From VXYL01 sp963422285 (GTDB lineage Bacteria; Pseudomonadota; Gammaproteobacteria; Pseudomonadales; Azotimanducaceae): a stretch of 64,000 nt of DNA. The stretch lies in assembly GCA_963422285.2 (NCBI GenBank), contig CAXXJO010000001.1, positions 496,001-560,000 of the forward strand. The letters are read 5' to 3'. Positions within the stretch are counted from its first letter, which is position 1. Each line of letters opens with the position of its first letter. Shown one piece after another: positions 16,367 to 24,817 of the stretch. Position numbers and translations under genes: made by a program. The notes under the pieces are model-generated. The model was not told where the DNA came from, did not search any database, and saw only the letters and a program-made list of their open reading frames with translations.

Positions 16367-18262
16367 TCAGGCGGCCTCCGCCTGATCTCCTTTCTGCTCC
16401 AGCCAGACGCGACGGTCGCCGGCGCGCTTCTTGGCCAGCATCATGTCCATCACCTTGAAGGTCTCGCGTTCCGAATCCATCCCCAGCTGCACCAGCCGGC
16501 GGGTGTCCGGCGCCATAGTGGTTTCCCGCAACTGCAAGGGGTTCATCTCTCCCAGACCCTTGAAGCGCTGCACCGATGGGGTACCGCGTCTGCCTTCGGC
16601 GGCGATCATGTCCAGTCGGCCGTCTTTCTCGGCTTCGTCGAGGGCGTAGCAGACCTCCTTGCCGATGTCGATGCGGTACAGCGGCGGCATGGCGACGTAG
16701 ATGCGCCCGGCGGCCACCAGCGGCTTGAAGTGCATCAGAAACAGGGCGCACAGCAGAGTGGCGATGTGGGCGCCGTCGGAGTCGGCGTCGGCGAGGACGC
16801 ATATCTTGCCGTAGCGCAGTCCGGAAAGATCGGCGGAGCCGGGATCCACGCCTACGGCCACGGCGATATCGTGGACTTCCTGGGAACCAAGCACTTGGGC
16901 CGGATGCACCTCCCAGGTGTTGAGGATTTTTCCGCGCAGCGGCATCACCGCCTGGAACTCCCGGTCCCGAGCCCCCTTGGCAGAGCCGCCGGCGGAGTCG
17001 CCTTCCACCAGGAACAGCTCGGTGCGCTCCGGGTCCTGGCTGGCGCAGTCCACCAGCTTGCCGGGCAGCGCCGGCCCGGAGGCGATTTTCTTGCGGGCCA
17101 CCTTCCTGCGCGCCTGGGCGCGATGCTGGGCGTTGGCGATGGCCAGTTCGGCCAGGCGGTTGCCGTCGGAGGGATGTTCGTTCAGCCACAGGCTGAAGGC
17201 GTCCTTGGCGATGCCGGCGACGAAGGCACCGGACTGCCGGGACGACAGCCGCTCCTTGGTCTGGCCGCTGAACTGCGGTTCGGCGAGCTTCGCCGAGAGC
17301 ACATAGGCGCACTGCTCCCAGATGTCCTCGCCGGTGATCTTGACGCCCCGGGGCATGAGATCCCGGAACTCGCAGAACTCTCGCAGAGCGTCCACCAAGC
17401 CGCTGCGCAGACCGCTGACGTGGCTGCCGCCCAGCGGCGTGGGGATGAGGTTGACGTAGCTCTCGACGATGGTTTCGGCGCCATCGACGACCCACTGCAA
17501 CGCCCATTCGACGCTCTCCCGGTTGCCTTCGGCGCGGTGGTGGAAGGGTACCGCCGGCAGCCGTTCGCCAGCGCCGAGCGCCTCGGACAGATAGCCGCTC
17601 AAGCCGGTCTCGAAGCGCCAGCTCCGGGTGCTCGGTTCGCCCTGCTGCTGCTCCACGGTCAGCGTCACAGCCAGCCCCGGGCAGAGCACGGCTTTGGCGC
17701 GAAGCAGATGTTCCAGCCGAGACTGCGCCACCCGGTTGGTGTCGAAATAGGCGGCATCGGGCAGAAAGCGAATGCGGGTGCCGGTGTTGCGCCGGCCTAC
17801 GGTGTCCACCACGGCAAGCCGCGTCGCCGGCTCGCCGCCCTCGAAACGCTGGCGATGCACGGCGCCGTTCTGCTTCACCTCCACCACCAGCCACGTCGAC
17901 AGCGCGTTTACCACGGATACGCCAACGCCGTGCAGGCCGCCGGCGAAGCGGTAGCTGTCGTGGTCGAATTTGCCGCCGGCGTGGAGCTTGGTGAGGATCA
18001 GTTCGACGCCGGTGCGCTTGTGCTGCGGATGCATGTCCACGGGCATGCCGCGGCCGTCGTCGACCACCTCGATGGAACCATCGCCAAAGAGGGTCACGTC
18101 GAGATGGCTGCCGAAACCGTTCAGCGCCTCGTCGACGCTGTTGTCCACCACCTCCTGGATCAGGTGGTTGGGGCGGCTGGTGTCGGTAAACATGCCGGGA
18201 CGCCGGCGCACCGGTTCCAAGCCCGACAACACTTGGATGGACTCTGCGGAATAGGTTTTCAT
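16367..18262 (-). CDS. parE: DNA topoisomerase IV subunit B
   Basis: A 631-residue ParE. The GHKL ATPase parts are present: EVVDNSVDEAL for Mg-ATP, DDGRGMP, and the lid loop GGLHGVGVSVVNALS. They are followed by the transducer and the TOPRIM domain with EGDSAGGSAK and the acidic DADSDGAHI. Length and PLRGKILNTWEV fit ParE rather than GyrB, which carries a large insert. ATP hydrolysis here drives strand passage by ParC. Its ATG overlaps the cpdA stop as TGATG, indicating a cpdA-parE-parC operon. Confidence 0.96.
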   Translation of the reverse strand: MKTYSAESIQVLSGLEPVRRRPGMFTDTSRPNHLIQEVVDNSVDEALNGFGSHLDVTLFGDGSIEVVDDGRGMPVDMHPQHKRTGVELILTKLHAGGKFDHDSYRFAGGLHGVGVSVVNALSTWLVVEVKQNGAVHRQRFEGGEPATRLAVVDTVGRRNTGTRIRFLPDAAYFDTNRVAQSRLEHLLRAKAVLCPGLAVTLTVEQQQGEPSTRSWRFETGLSGYLSEALGAGERLPAVPFHHRAEGNRESVEWALQWVVDGAETIVESYVNLIPTPLGGSHVSGLRSGLVDALREFCEFRDLMPRGVKITGEDIWEQCAYVLSAKLAEPQFSGQTKERLSSRQSGAFVAGIAKDAFSLWLNEHPSDGNRLAELAIANAQHRAQARRKVARKKIASGPALPGKLVDCASQDPERTELFLVEGDSAGGSAKGARDREFQAVMPLRGKILNTWEVHPAQVLGSQEVHDIAVAVGVDPGSADLSGLRYGKICVLADADSDGAHIATLLCALFLMHFKPLVAAGRIYVAMPPLYRIDIGKEVCYALDEAEKDGRLDMIAAEGRRGTPSVQRFKGLGEMNPLQLRETTMAPDTRRLVQLGMDSERETFKVMDMMLAKKRAGDRRVWLEQKGDQAEAA

Positions 18263-19053
18263 CAGCGGTTGCCTCGGTCCTTGAGGTCCAGGGTCAGGTC
18301 GAAATCGTCGGCGCGGGCCACCCGCGTCGCCACCGAGCCGTCAGCGGCCAGAGTCAACCAGCGGCAGCCGGGCCGGGCGTTGTCGAGAGCGAACGCGGAG
18401 GTATTGTAGGCGAACTGGAAGCAGGTCGACGGCGTACCGAGCAGGCGCAATCCAGCAAAGCGCCGGTCCGCCTCCTGGTGGATATGGCCGAAGACATAGG
18501 CTGCCACATTCGCGGCCACAAGCGCATCGAGCAGCTCGTCGCCATCGTCAATGCGGTGCTCGTCCAGCCAGGGGCAGCCGATCGCCGCCGGACAGTGGTG
18601 GCCGGCCACCAGGGTCGGGCCACCGCCCAGCGCCGTCGCCAAGCGATCCAGTTCCACCGCACCGACGCTGCCGCCCACCTCGTCGTCCACATGGGTATCG
18701 ACGCCGACCAGCCGCCAACCGCCAATGGCGACATCCGCGGTCGGCAGCTGGTCGGAGAAGGTATCGCCGTGATCGTGGTTGCCGGGTACGCACAGCAGCG
18801 GTCCGTCGAAGTAGCGGCGCACGGCGGCCAGGAACCGCTGGTAGGTGGCCGCCGTCGGCTGCTGAGCAAGATCGCCGGTGGCCAGCACGGCGTCCGGCGC
18901 GCACTCGGCGCAGGCTGCTCGCAGCACCGCGTCGAAACTGGCTTGGGTGGGCACGCCGAGCAGGGTCGCATTAGGATCCGACAGCAAGTGGCAGTCCGTC
19001 ACCTGCAAGACGTGCAGCTCGTCCTTGCTCTCCTTCATACGGCTTTCCGTCAT
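18262..19053 (-). CDS. cpdA: 3',5'-cAMP phosphodiesterase CpdA
   Basis: A 263-residue calcineurin-like metallophosphoesterase. All dinuclear-metal blocks are visible in order: QVTDCHLL, ATGDLAQ, PGNHDHGD, AGHHCP and FGHIHQE. The set matches CpdA/Icc, which hydrolyses cyclic AMP. The assignment is supported by the gene order with a DUF1249 (YqiB) gene, parE and a divergent tolC, as in enteric bacteria. Another in-frame start (MKES) lies five codons in and is equally possible. Confidence 0.9.
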   Translation of the reverse strand: MTESRMKESKDELHVLQVTDCHLLSDPNATLLGVPTQASFDAVLRAACAECAPDAVLATGDLAQQPTAATYQRFLAAVRRYFDGPLLCVPGNHDHGDTFSDQLPTADVAIGGWRLVGVDTHVDDEVGGSVGAVELDRLATALGGGPTLVAGHHCPAAIGCPWLDEHRIDDGDELLDALVAANVAAYVFGHIHQEADRRFAGLRLLGTPSTCFQFAYNTSAFALDNARPGCRWLTLAADGSVATRVARADDFDLTLDLKDRGNR

Positions 19054-19074
19054 ACGCCGTCCCGCGCCGAGTGG

Positions 19075-19587
19075 TCAGGAACCGATCATGGCCGGCTCTT
19101 GGTTGGCGACACCGTGCCTCAGGCAGGCATTCAGAAATTCCCTCAGGAAGCGGTTCACCTGTGCCTTCTCGTCGGGTTGGCGCATCTTCGCGTTCGGGTA
19201 CTGGTACACCGGCTCGAAGCGGCGCTGGCCCTGGAATTCGATGACTTCCGCGCAGCGGGCGTCGTGGTAGAGCCGCACCTTGATCTTGATCTCGGCGACA
19301 CCGCGTACGCCGGAGCGCTGGGACAAGACGATCACCGTGGTGTAGCGATTGCGGTCGATCACCTCGAAGGTCACCCTGAGGACCGCGGCACCGAGCAGAA
19401 TGCGAAAGACGCGCCGGTCCTGGCGTTCCAGGTCCGGCATCAACCGCGTCAGGCGCAAGTAGTTGCCATCGCACTCCGCCAAATGGGCGCCGAGGTCGAT
19501 GTTGTACCGTCGCGCTTTCAAGGTCGATCCCGTGTTGTCTGCATTGCTGTGTCGCAAGCGCTTGCCGAGCGACGGGATTCTACCCAT
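19075..19587 (-). CDS. yqiB: DUF1249 (YqiB-like) protein
   Basis: A soluble protein of about 170 residues with RYTTVIVL, IKIKVRLYHDARCAEVIEFQ, YPNAKMRQPDEKAQVNRFL and an ACLRHG end, matching the YqiB/DUF1249 family (recall: E. coli YqiB has MTVRLYHDAMVAEV and YPNKKLHQRDEKHQINQFL). The function is unknown. Start is uncertain: ATG 19587 is given, but family length favours the TTG at 19521, just before KARRYNIDLG. It lies 21 bp upstream of cpdA on the same strand, as in E. coli. The nudF gene that usually precedes it is absent. Confidence 0.85.
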   Translation of the reverse strand: MGRIPSLGKRLRHSNADNTGSTLKARRYNIDLGAHLAECDGNYLRLTRLMPDLERQDRRVFRILLGAAVLRVTFEVIDRNRYTTVIVLSQRSGVRGVAEIKIKVRLYHDARCAEVIEFQGQRRFEPVYQYPNAKMRQPDEKAQVNRFLREFLNACLRHGVANQEPAMIGS

Positions 19588-19736
19588 CGTTCCGTAAGCA
19601 TAGAAAGCGCCGGTTGCCCCGAAATCGGCAGCAGGAACTTTTCGCGCCTCGCTGCGACAGTAGAAGACGGACATTTGGTAGACTCCCGGCCGGTCGTTCT
19701 TAAGGACGACGGGCTCTCGTAACTCAAGGACTGTTT

Positions 19737-21188
19737 ATGAACAGCGTTGCCTCCCGCCGCAAGGTTCGCCCTTGCGGTCCGCTCGCCGGAACCGGATTTC
19801 ATTCCAGCGGCGCCAGAATGCTGGCCGCGGTCGGCGCGCTGGCTGTCGCCGGCACCACATCCGCCGCCAACATCGGCGATGTCTACGCCGAGGCCATCGA
19901 GAACGACCCGGTGCTGGCTGCCGCCCGCGCCAGTACCGAGTCGCGCAAGGAGATCGTGGTGCTGTCGCGGGCCTCGCTGCTGCCCCAAGCGGGCGCCAGC
20001 GCGAACGCTTCGGAGAGCACGGTTTCCTCCGACGACGTGAATCTAGACATGAGCAGCCCGAACTTCGGGATGCGGAGTCCGGACCGAGACATCACCCGCC
20101 GCAGCTGGGGCGCCCAGGTTAGCCAGCCGGTGCTGGACATGCAGCGCTGGTTCGGCTACCGCCGTGCCCGTGCCGTAGCCAAGCAGGCGGATTGGGACCT
20201 CCAGACCACATCCCAGGGGCTCGTCACCCGCGTCGCCACCGCCTACCTGAATGTGCTACGCGGCGAGGCGGCGCTGGAATCGGTGGTGGCCGCGGAGGAG
20301 GCCGTGCGCCGCCAGCTAGAGCAGGTGCAGCAGCGCTTCGACGTCGGCCTAGTGGCGATTACCGACGTGCTGGAGGCCAAGGCGTCCTACGACAATGCCG
20401 TGGTGAACCGTATCCAGGCGGAGGGCAACCACGACATCTACTTCGAGGGCCTGCGCACCCTTACGGGTACGCCGTATACGGAGATAGCGCACCTAGACGA
20501 CAGCCTGCCCATCGTCGATCCCGCGCCGGCTGACGAAGATGAGTGGGTGCAAACCGCATTGGCCGGCAACTACCGCATCCGCTCTGCCCAGGAGGCGTTG
20601 ATCGCCTCCGAGCGCGATCTGAAAGCTCAGCTTTCCGGCCACCTGCCGACCATCACCGCCAGCGTCAGCTACGGCGCAAGCACCGGCAGCCAAGCGTTCG
20701 GCAGCTTCGTGATTCCCAGTACGTCTTCCGCCTCGGTGACCTACTCGCTGAGCGTGAACATGCCCATCTTCCAGGGTTTGCGCACCCAGTCCAGCGTTCG
20801 CCAAGCTCGGCTCGGCGTCGAGCAGGCACGCCAGCAGCTGATCGGACAGGAGCTGACCGTGGCCCGGGACACCCGCAACCTGTATCGCGCCGTGGTCACG
20901 GATGTGGTGCGCGTAGCCGCCCGCTTCGAGGCGATCAAGTCCGCGCAGTCGGCGTTGGAGGCCACCGAGACCGGCTACGAAGTGGGCACCCGCAACATCG
21001 TCGACGTGCTGCAGGCGCAGAACCGTCTGTTCGCCTCGCAGTTCGACTACGCCACCTCGCGCTACGACTACGTGCTCAACCTGCTGCGCCTGAAGGAAGC
21101 CGCCGGCGTCCTCGACGAGCGCGACATCGCGGAACTCAACGAATACATGGACGGCAGCAACCCGATCAAGCCCTTCAGCTTGCGCTAG
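19737..21188 (+). CDS. tolC: Outer-membrane efflux channel TolC
   Basis: A 483-residue outer-membrane channel of the TolC family. After an N-terminal leader with a hydrophobic core (MLAAVGALAVAG) and likely cleavage near TTSA/AN, the protein has two repeats of long coiled-coil helices and strands. Typical segments are IGDVYAEAIENDPVLAAARA, RVATAYLNVLRGEAALESV, QQRFDVGLVAITDVLEAKA, and in the second half RNLYRAVVTDVVRVAA and TGYEVGTRNIVDVLQAQNRL. It forms the exit duct of tripartite efflux pumps and type I secretion. It is divergent from the yqiB-cpdA-parE-parC unit, and its last 14 bp overlap the convergent waaA gene. Confidence 0.95.
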   Translation: MNSVASRRKVRPCGPLAGTGFHSSGARMLAAVGALAVAGTTSAANIGDVYAEAIENDPVLAAARASTESRKEIVVLSRASLLPQAGASANASESTVSSDDVNLDMSSPNFGMRSPDRDITRRSWGAQVSQPVLDMQRWFGYRRARAVAKQADWDLQTTSQGLVTRVATAYLNVLRGEAALESVVAAEEAVRRQLEQVQQRFDVGLVAITDVLEAKASYDNAVVNRIQAEGNHDIYFEGLRTLTGTPYTEIAHLDDSLPIVDPAPADEDEWVQTALAGNYRIRSAQEALIASERDLKAQLSGHLPTITASVSYGASTGSQAFGSFVIPSTSSASVTYSLSVNMPIFQGLRTQSSVRQARLGVEQARQQLIGQELTVARDTRNLYRAVVTDVVRVAARFEAIKSAQSALEATETGYEVGTRNIVDVLQAQNRLFASQFDYATSRYDYVLNLLRLKEAAGVLDERDIAELNEYMDGSNPIKPFSLR

Positions 21189-22434
21189 CGCGACCTCGGC
21201 GCAGCCACTCGAACAGCTTGTCCGCCAGGGCTTGGCGAGCGCCGCGGTTCGCCTCCACCACGGCTTTGGCCACCTCGCCCTCGCGCCAGCGCTGGTTCGC
21301 GTCGTCGAGCAGCTCGCCCACCACGGCGGCGAGATCGTCTGCGCCCGTCACCGGATGAAAGCAGCCAGCGGCCTCGAAACGAGCGCAGATTTCCTCCACC
21401 TTGAACCGCGCTGGCCCCATCGTCATGGGTACGCCTTGGGCGGCTGCTTCGATAGGATTGTGGCCGCCGGTGCGATCCAGGCTGCCGCCGACGAAGGCCA
21501 CGTCCGCTAGGCCGTAGAGGCTGGCCAGGGTGCCCATGATGTCGGCGATCAGCACCGGTGCCCCTCGAGCGCGTTCCGACAGCAGACCGGTGGCGAGGCC
21601 ACGCTCCGCGCAGAGGCGTACCACCTCCGGCGTCCGCGCCGGGTGTCGGGGCGCCAGGATCAGATGCAGGCGCGGGTGACGCTCCAGCAGCGCCCGGTGG
21701 GCGTCCAGAACGATCTCCTCCTCGCCCGGGTGGGTGCTGCCAGCGATCCATGTCGGTGCATCGCCGAAGCCGATGTCGTAGAGGCCGAAGAGGTCCGGCG
21801 GCAGCTCGGCGTCGAACTTGACGCTGCCAGCGACTTCGACGGCCGGCGCTCCCAGCGCCCGAAACCGCGCTGCGGAGTCCTCGTACTGGCAGACCACGCG
21901 ATCGATCCGCGCCAGCATGGGGCGGACCAACACCCGCAAGCGCCGATAGCGCCGGTAGGAGCGTTCCGACAGCCGGGCGTTGACCAAGTGGACAGCGGCA
22001 CCGCTGGCGGCGGTTTGGCGAACGAGGTTCGGCCAGAGCTCGGTTTCCACCAGGATCAGCGCCTTCGGCTGTGCCCGGCGCAGAAATCGCGCCACTGCCC
22101 AGGGGTAGTCGTAGGGCGCGTAGCAGTGCTCCGCGATGTCGCCGAGCAGGGCTTGGACGCGGGCGCTGCCAGCCGGCGTCATGGTGGTCACTAGAAAGGT
22201 CTCGCCAGGCAGTCGCTGCTGCAGGGATCGGACCACCGGCGCGATGGCGTTGGTCTCCCCAGCGGACACGGCATGGAACCAGACGACGCCCCGGGACAGC
22301 GCCGGCGGCGTCCGCCCGAACCGCTCGCCGATGCGCTGCCGATAGGTGCTCTCGCGACGCGCCTTCCAGAACAGACGGCTCCACACCCAGGGCAGGGCCA
22401 GCAACAGCAGGAAGTCGTACAGCTTCTGCGCCAA
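21175..22434 (-). CDS. waaA: 3-deoxy-D-manno-octulosonic acid (Kdo) transferase
   Basis: A 419-residue GT-B glycosyltransferase with an N-terminal membrane anchor (YDFLLLLALPWVWSRLFW). HAVSAGETNAIAPVV carries the conserved catalytic-site Glu; FLVTTMTPAGS, ILVETELWPNL, VNARLSERSYRRY and VAFVGGSLDRTGGHNPIEAA follow. It adds Kdo from CMP-Kdo to lipid IVA at the cytoplasmic face of the inner membrane. It is convergent with tolC and lies about 2.4 kb from hldE, at the edge of the LPS core region. Confidence 0.95.
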   Translation of the reverse strand: MAQKLYDFLLLLALPWVWSRLFWKARRESTYRQRIGERFGRTPPALSRGVVWFHAVSAGETNAIAPVVRSLQQRLPGETFLVTTMTPAGSARVQALLGDIAEHCYAPYDYPWAVARFLRRAQPKALILVETELWPNLVRQTAASGAAVHLVNARLSERSYRRYRRLRVLVRPMLARIDRVVCQYEDSAARFRALGAPAVEVAGSVKFDAELPPDLFGLYDIGFGDAPTWIAGSTHPGEEEIVLDAHRALLERHPRLHLILAPRHPARTPEVVRLCAERGLATGLLSERARGAPVLIADIMGTLASLYGLADVAFVGGSLDRTGGHNPIEAAAQGVPMTMGPARFKVEEICARFEAAGCFHPVTGADDLAAVVGELLDDANQRWREGEVAKAVVEANRGARQALADKLFEWLRRGRASAS

Positions 22435-22834
22435 TGATGCTTCCCACGTCTCCCGGAAACGAAACAGTTACTGATCCGCCAGCGCCGCTCCACGCAGGCG
22501 GAAGCGCGGGGCGGCCGCGTTGTGTATGCTACCGAATATGGAACGGGAGGCGTTCGTGGATCCCAAAGATCCATCCGTGCCCAAGCTGGCGTCGATGATC
22601 GCTATCGTGGACGAACCCAGGCGCCAGCAGACGGCGTCGTGCCGAGCGCAGCTACAGAAGCTCTCCGGTGACCGCGTGGAGACGGTTTCGTTGCGCGGGC
22701 AGCTGCCGGCCATCGGCAACTCCGCGCAGCGGCTGCGGGCGCGGGTACCCAGCGACCTGCTGGCCACGCATCCCTGACCAACGCTGGCGAATCCGGGCAT
22801 CGTATCCACAGGCACCGCCCAGCCAGCCGCAACC
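22435..22834. other. Stretch without a convincing gene (about 400 bp)
   Basis: Between waaA and the FAD oxidoreductase the only open frame of note is on the plus strand (ATG 22538, or 22520, to 22777), starting MEREAFVDPKDPSVPKLASM. It has no clear ribosome-binding site and no recognisable domain. It could be a small hypothetical gene or a remnant. Promoters for waaA (leftward) and the oxidoreductase pair (rightward) are expected here, but I cannot point to boxes. Confidence 0.4.
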
Positions 22835-24034
22835 GTGACTCGTTCGCCAACCCCATCCCGCGTCAAGGACGCCGGCACGACGCTCCATGTCGACGCCGTC
22901 GTCGTCGGTGCCGGCATCAGCGGCCTATGGCTGGCAAACCTGCTTCTCCAACGCGGTCTGTCGGTGGCGGTCTGCGACCGGAGCCCGGTCGGCGGCAGCC
23001 AGACTATGGCATCCCAGGGCATCGTCCACGGCGGCTTGAAGTACGCTCTCGGCGGTCGCCCCAACCGGGCCTCGGAGGCGCTGGCGGCGATGCCGACACG
23101 CTGGCGCGCCTGCCTCGCCGGCAGTGGCGAGATGGATTTGCGCGGCGTGCCGATGCTGGCGGAAACCATGCACTTGTTCAGCCCCGAAATCCGCGCCAAG
23201 GCGCGTACGCTGTTCGCCAGCCGTCTCTTCACCGGCGCGACCCGACGCTTGGACGCCGCCCGGGTCGCGCCCTTTCACCGCGGCTTGCTGGTAGCGCTCG
23301 ACGAATTCGTGATCGACGTGCCAGCTCTGGTGCGCCGCCTCGCCGGCGCGGTGCGCGAACGAATGATCCCGGCAGCCGTGACGCCGGCCGCGCTTATTCC
23401 TGGCGCGGACGGCATCGATCGCATCGAAACAGGGAACTATGCCATCCGCGCCGATGTCTTCCTGTTTGCGGCCGGTACTGGCAACGAAGCCCTCGCCCGA
23501 TGCGCCGGCTTCGCCGACATCGCCATGCGACGACGACCGCTGCGACAGACCATCGTTCGGCTGCACAGGCCGGTGCAAGTATTCGCGCACTGCCTCACCG
23601 CCACCTTTGGGACGAAACCCGACCTGACGGTGACCAGCCATGGTCAAGCACTCTACGTCGGGGGCAAGATGGCCGAAGACAGCATCGCCCGTCGCCCCGA
23701 CGAGCAAGCCGACATCGTGCGCGATCTGCTGGCCCGAACCTTCCCAGCCCTGGATTTGAGCGACGCAACGTTCGACACCTGCCTTGCCGTACGGGCCGAA
23801 CCGGCCCAGGGCGGCCTGCGGGACGCCGGCGACGCCTTCGCCGTACGGCGGGGCAACTGCGTACTTTGCTGGCCCGTCAAGCTCAGCTTGGTGCCGCGGC
23901 TCGGCGATCTGGCGCTGGCCTTGCTCGACGATCTAGAACCTTGCCGGAATCCTTGGCCGGGCGATCCCGGCACCCGACTGCGCTATGCCGAGCCGCCGTA
24001 CTTCCCGATCCTGACACCGGCCCCGTCGTGCTGA
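22835..24034 (+). CDS. FAD-dependent oxidoreductase (DAO family)
   Basis: A 399-residue flavoprotein from a GTG start. The N-terminal dinucleotide motif VVVGAGISGLWLANLL has glycines at residues 25, 27 and 30, followed by SVAVCDRSP at the end of beta-2. A later segment, ASQGIVHGGLKYALGG, resembles the glycerol-3-phosphate/D-amino-acid dehydrogenase type FAD site. It is probably an amine or hydroxy-acid dehydrogenase; the substrate is unknown. It overlaps the following aldo/keto reductase gene by 7 bp, a pair that I recall next to waaA in Pseudomonas as well. No membrane anchor is seen. Confidence 0.85.
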   Translation: MTRSPTPSRVKDAGTTLHVDAVVVGAGISGLWLANLLLQRGLSVAVCDRSPVGGSQTMASQGIVHGGLKYALGGRPNRASEALAAMPTRWRACLAGSGEMDLRGVPMLAETMHLFSPEIRAKARTLFASRLFTGATRRLDAARVAPFHRGLLVALDEFVIDVPALVRRLAGAVRERMIPAAVTPAALIPGADGIDRIETGNYAIRADVFLFAAGTGNEALARCAGFADIAMRRRPLRQTIVRLHRPVQVFAHCLTATFGTKPDLTVTSHGQALYVGGKMAEDSIARRPDEQADIVRDLLARTFPALDLSDATFDTCLAVRAEPAQGGLRDAGDAFAVRRGNCVLCWPVKLSLVPRLGDLALALLDDLEPCRNPWPGDPGTRLRYAEPPYFPILTPAPSC

Positions 24035-24816
24035 GCAAACGCCGCCTAGGTCGAACCGGACTGCACGTTTCCGTGCTCGGCCTCGGCACCGTGAAGTTCG
24101 GCCGCAACACCGGCGTCAAGTATCCGCATCGGTTCGACCTGCCCAGCGATGGCCAGATCGCCGATCTGCTAGCTGCCGCCAAGTCCTTGGGCGTCAACTT
24201 GCTGGACACCGCACCAGCCTACGGCAGCAGCGAGGAGCGGCTCGGCGAAGCGATCGAGGGCGCGCGGGGCGATTGGCTGCTGTGTACCAAGGTGGGCGAG
24301 GAGTTCGACGGGACGCGCTCTCGCTACGACTTCGGCGAAGCGCATGTGCTGCGCAGCATCGACCGATCCCTGCGGCGCTTGCGCACGGACGTCGTCGACG
24401 TGGCGCTGATTCACGCCGACGGTCGAGACGTGGCCGAAATCGAAGCCGCCGGCACCTTCCTGGCGCTGCGCCGCCTGCAGCGGCAAGGCGTGGTCAAAGC
24501 GGTGGGCTTCTCCGCCAAGGGGGGCTGGGACGGATACGCGGCCGCAACCAGTTCGGACGTACTCATGTGTACGATCAACGTGCGCTGTCGGGAGGTCGTG
24601 CCCCTGGCCGCGGATGCCGCCGCGGCCGGCGTCGGCGTACTGGCCAAGAAGCCGCTTGCCAGCGGTTTCGAGATCGACGCCGGCAACCTCGCGACCGTGG
24701 CTGCGCTGCCCGGCGTCGCCGCGGTGGTTGTCGGCACCCTGAACCCGGAGCACTTGGCCGCCAATGCGGAAGCGCTCGCCGACCAACCTCTGCCCCGCGG
24801 CGCCGAGGAATCGTGA
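24028..24816 (+). CDS. Aldo/keto reductase
   Basis: A 262-residue (beta/alpha)8 aldo/keto reductase from a GTG at 24028, inside the end of the upstream gene. The catalytic tetrad is visible: Asp60 and Tyr65 in LLDTAPAYGSSEERLG, Lys88 in LCTKVGEEF and His129 in ALIHADG. It reduces aldehydes or ketones with NADPH. At 262 residues it is shorter than most members (about 280-330). It overlaps the FAD oxidoreductase and ends one base from the convergent hldE stop. Confidence 0.85.
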   Translation: MLSKRRLGRTGLHVSVLGLGTVKFGRNTGVKYPHRFDLPSDGQIADLLAAAKSLGVNLLDTAPAYGSSEERLGEAIEGARGDWLLCTKVGEEFDGTRSRYDFGEAHVLRSIDRSLRRLRTDVVDVALIHADGRDVAEIEAAGTFLALRRLQRQGVVKAVGFSAKGGWDGYAAATSSDVLMCTINVRCREVVPLAADAAAAGVGVLAKKPLASGFEIDAGNLATVAALPGVAAVVVGTLNPEHLAANAEALADQPLPRGAEES

Positions 24817-24817
24817 G

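Noticed and set aside
22520..22777. Small plus-strand frame before the FAD oxidoreductase
   Set aside because: No ribosome-binding site, domain or composition strong enough to call it a gene; mentioned only within the gene-free stretch.
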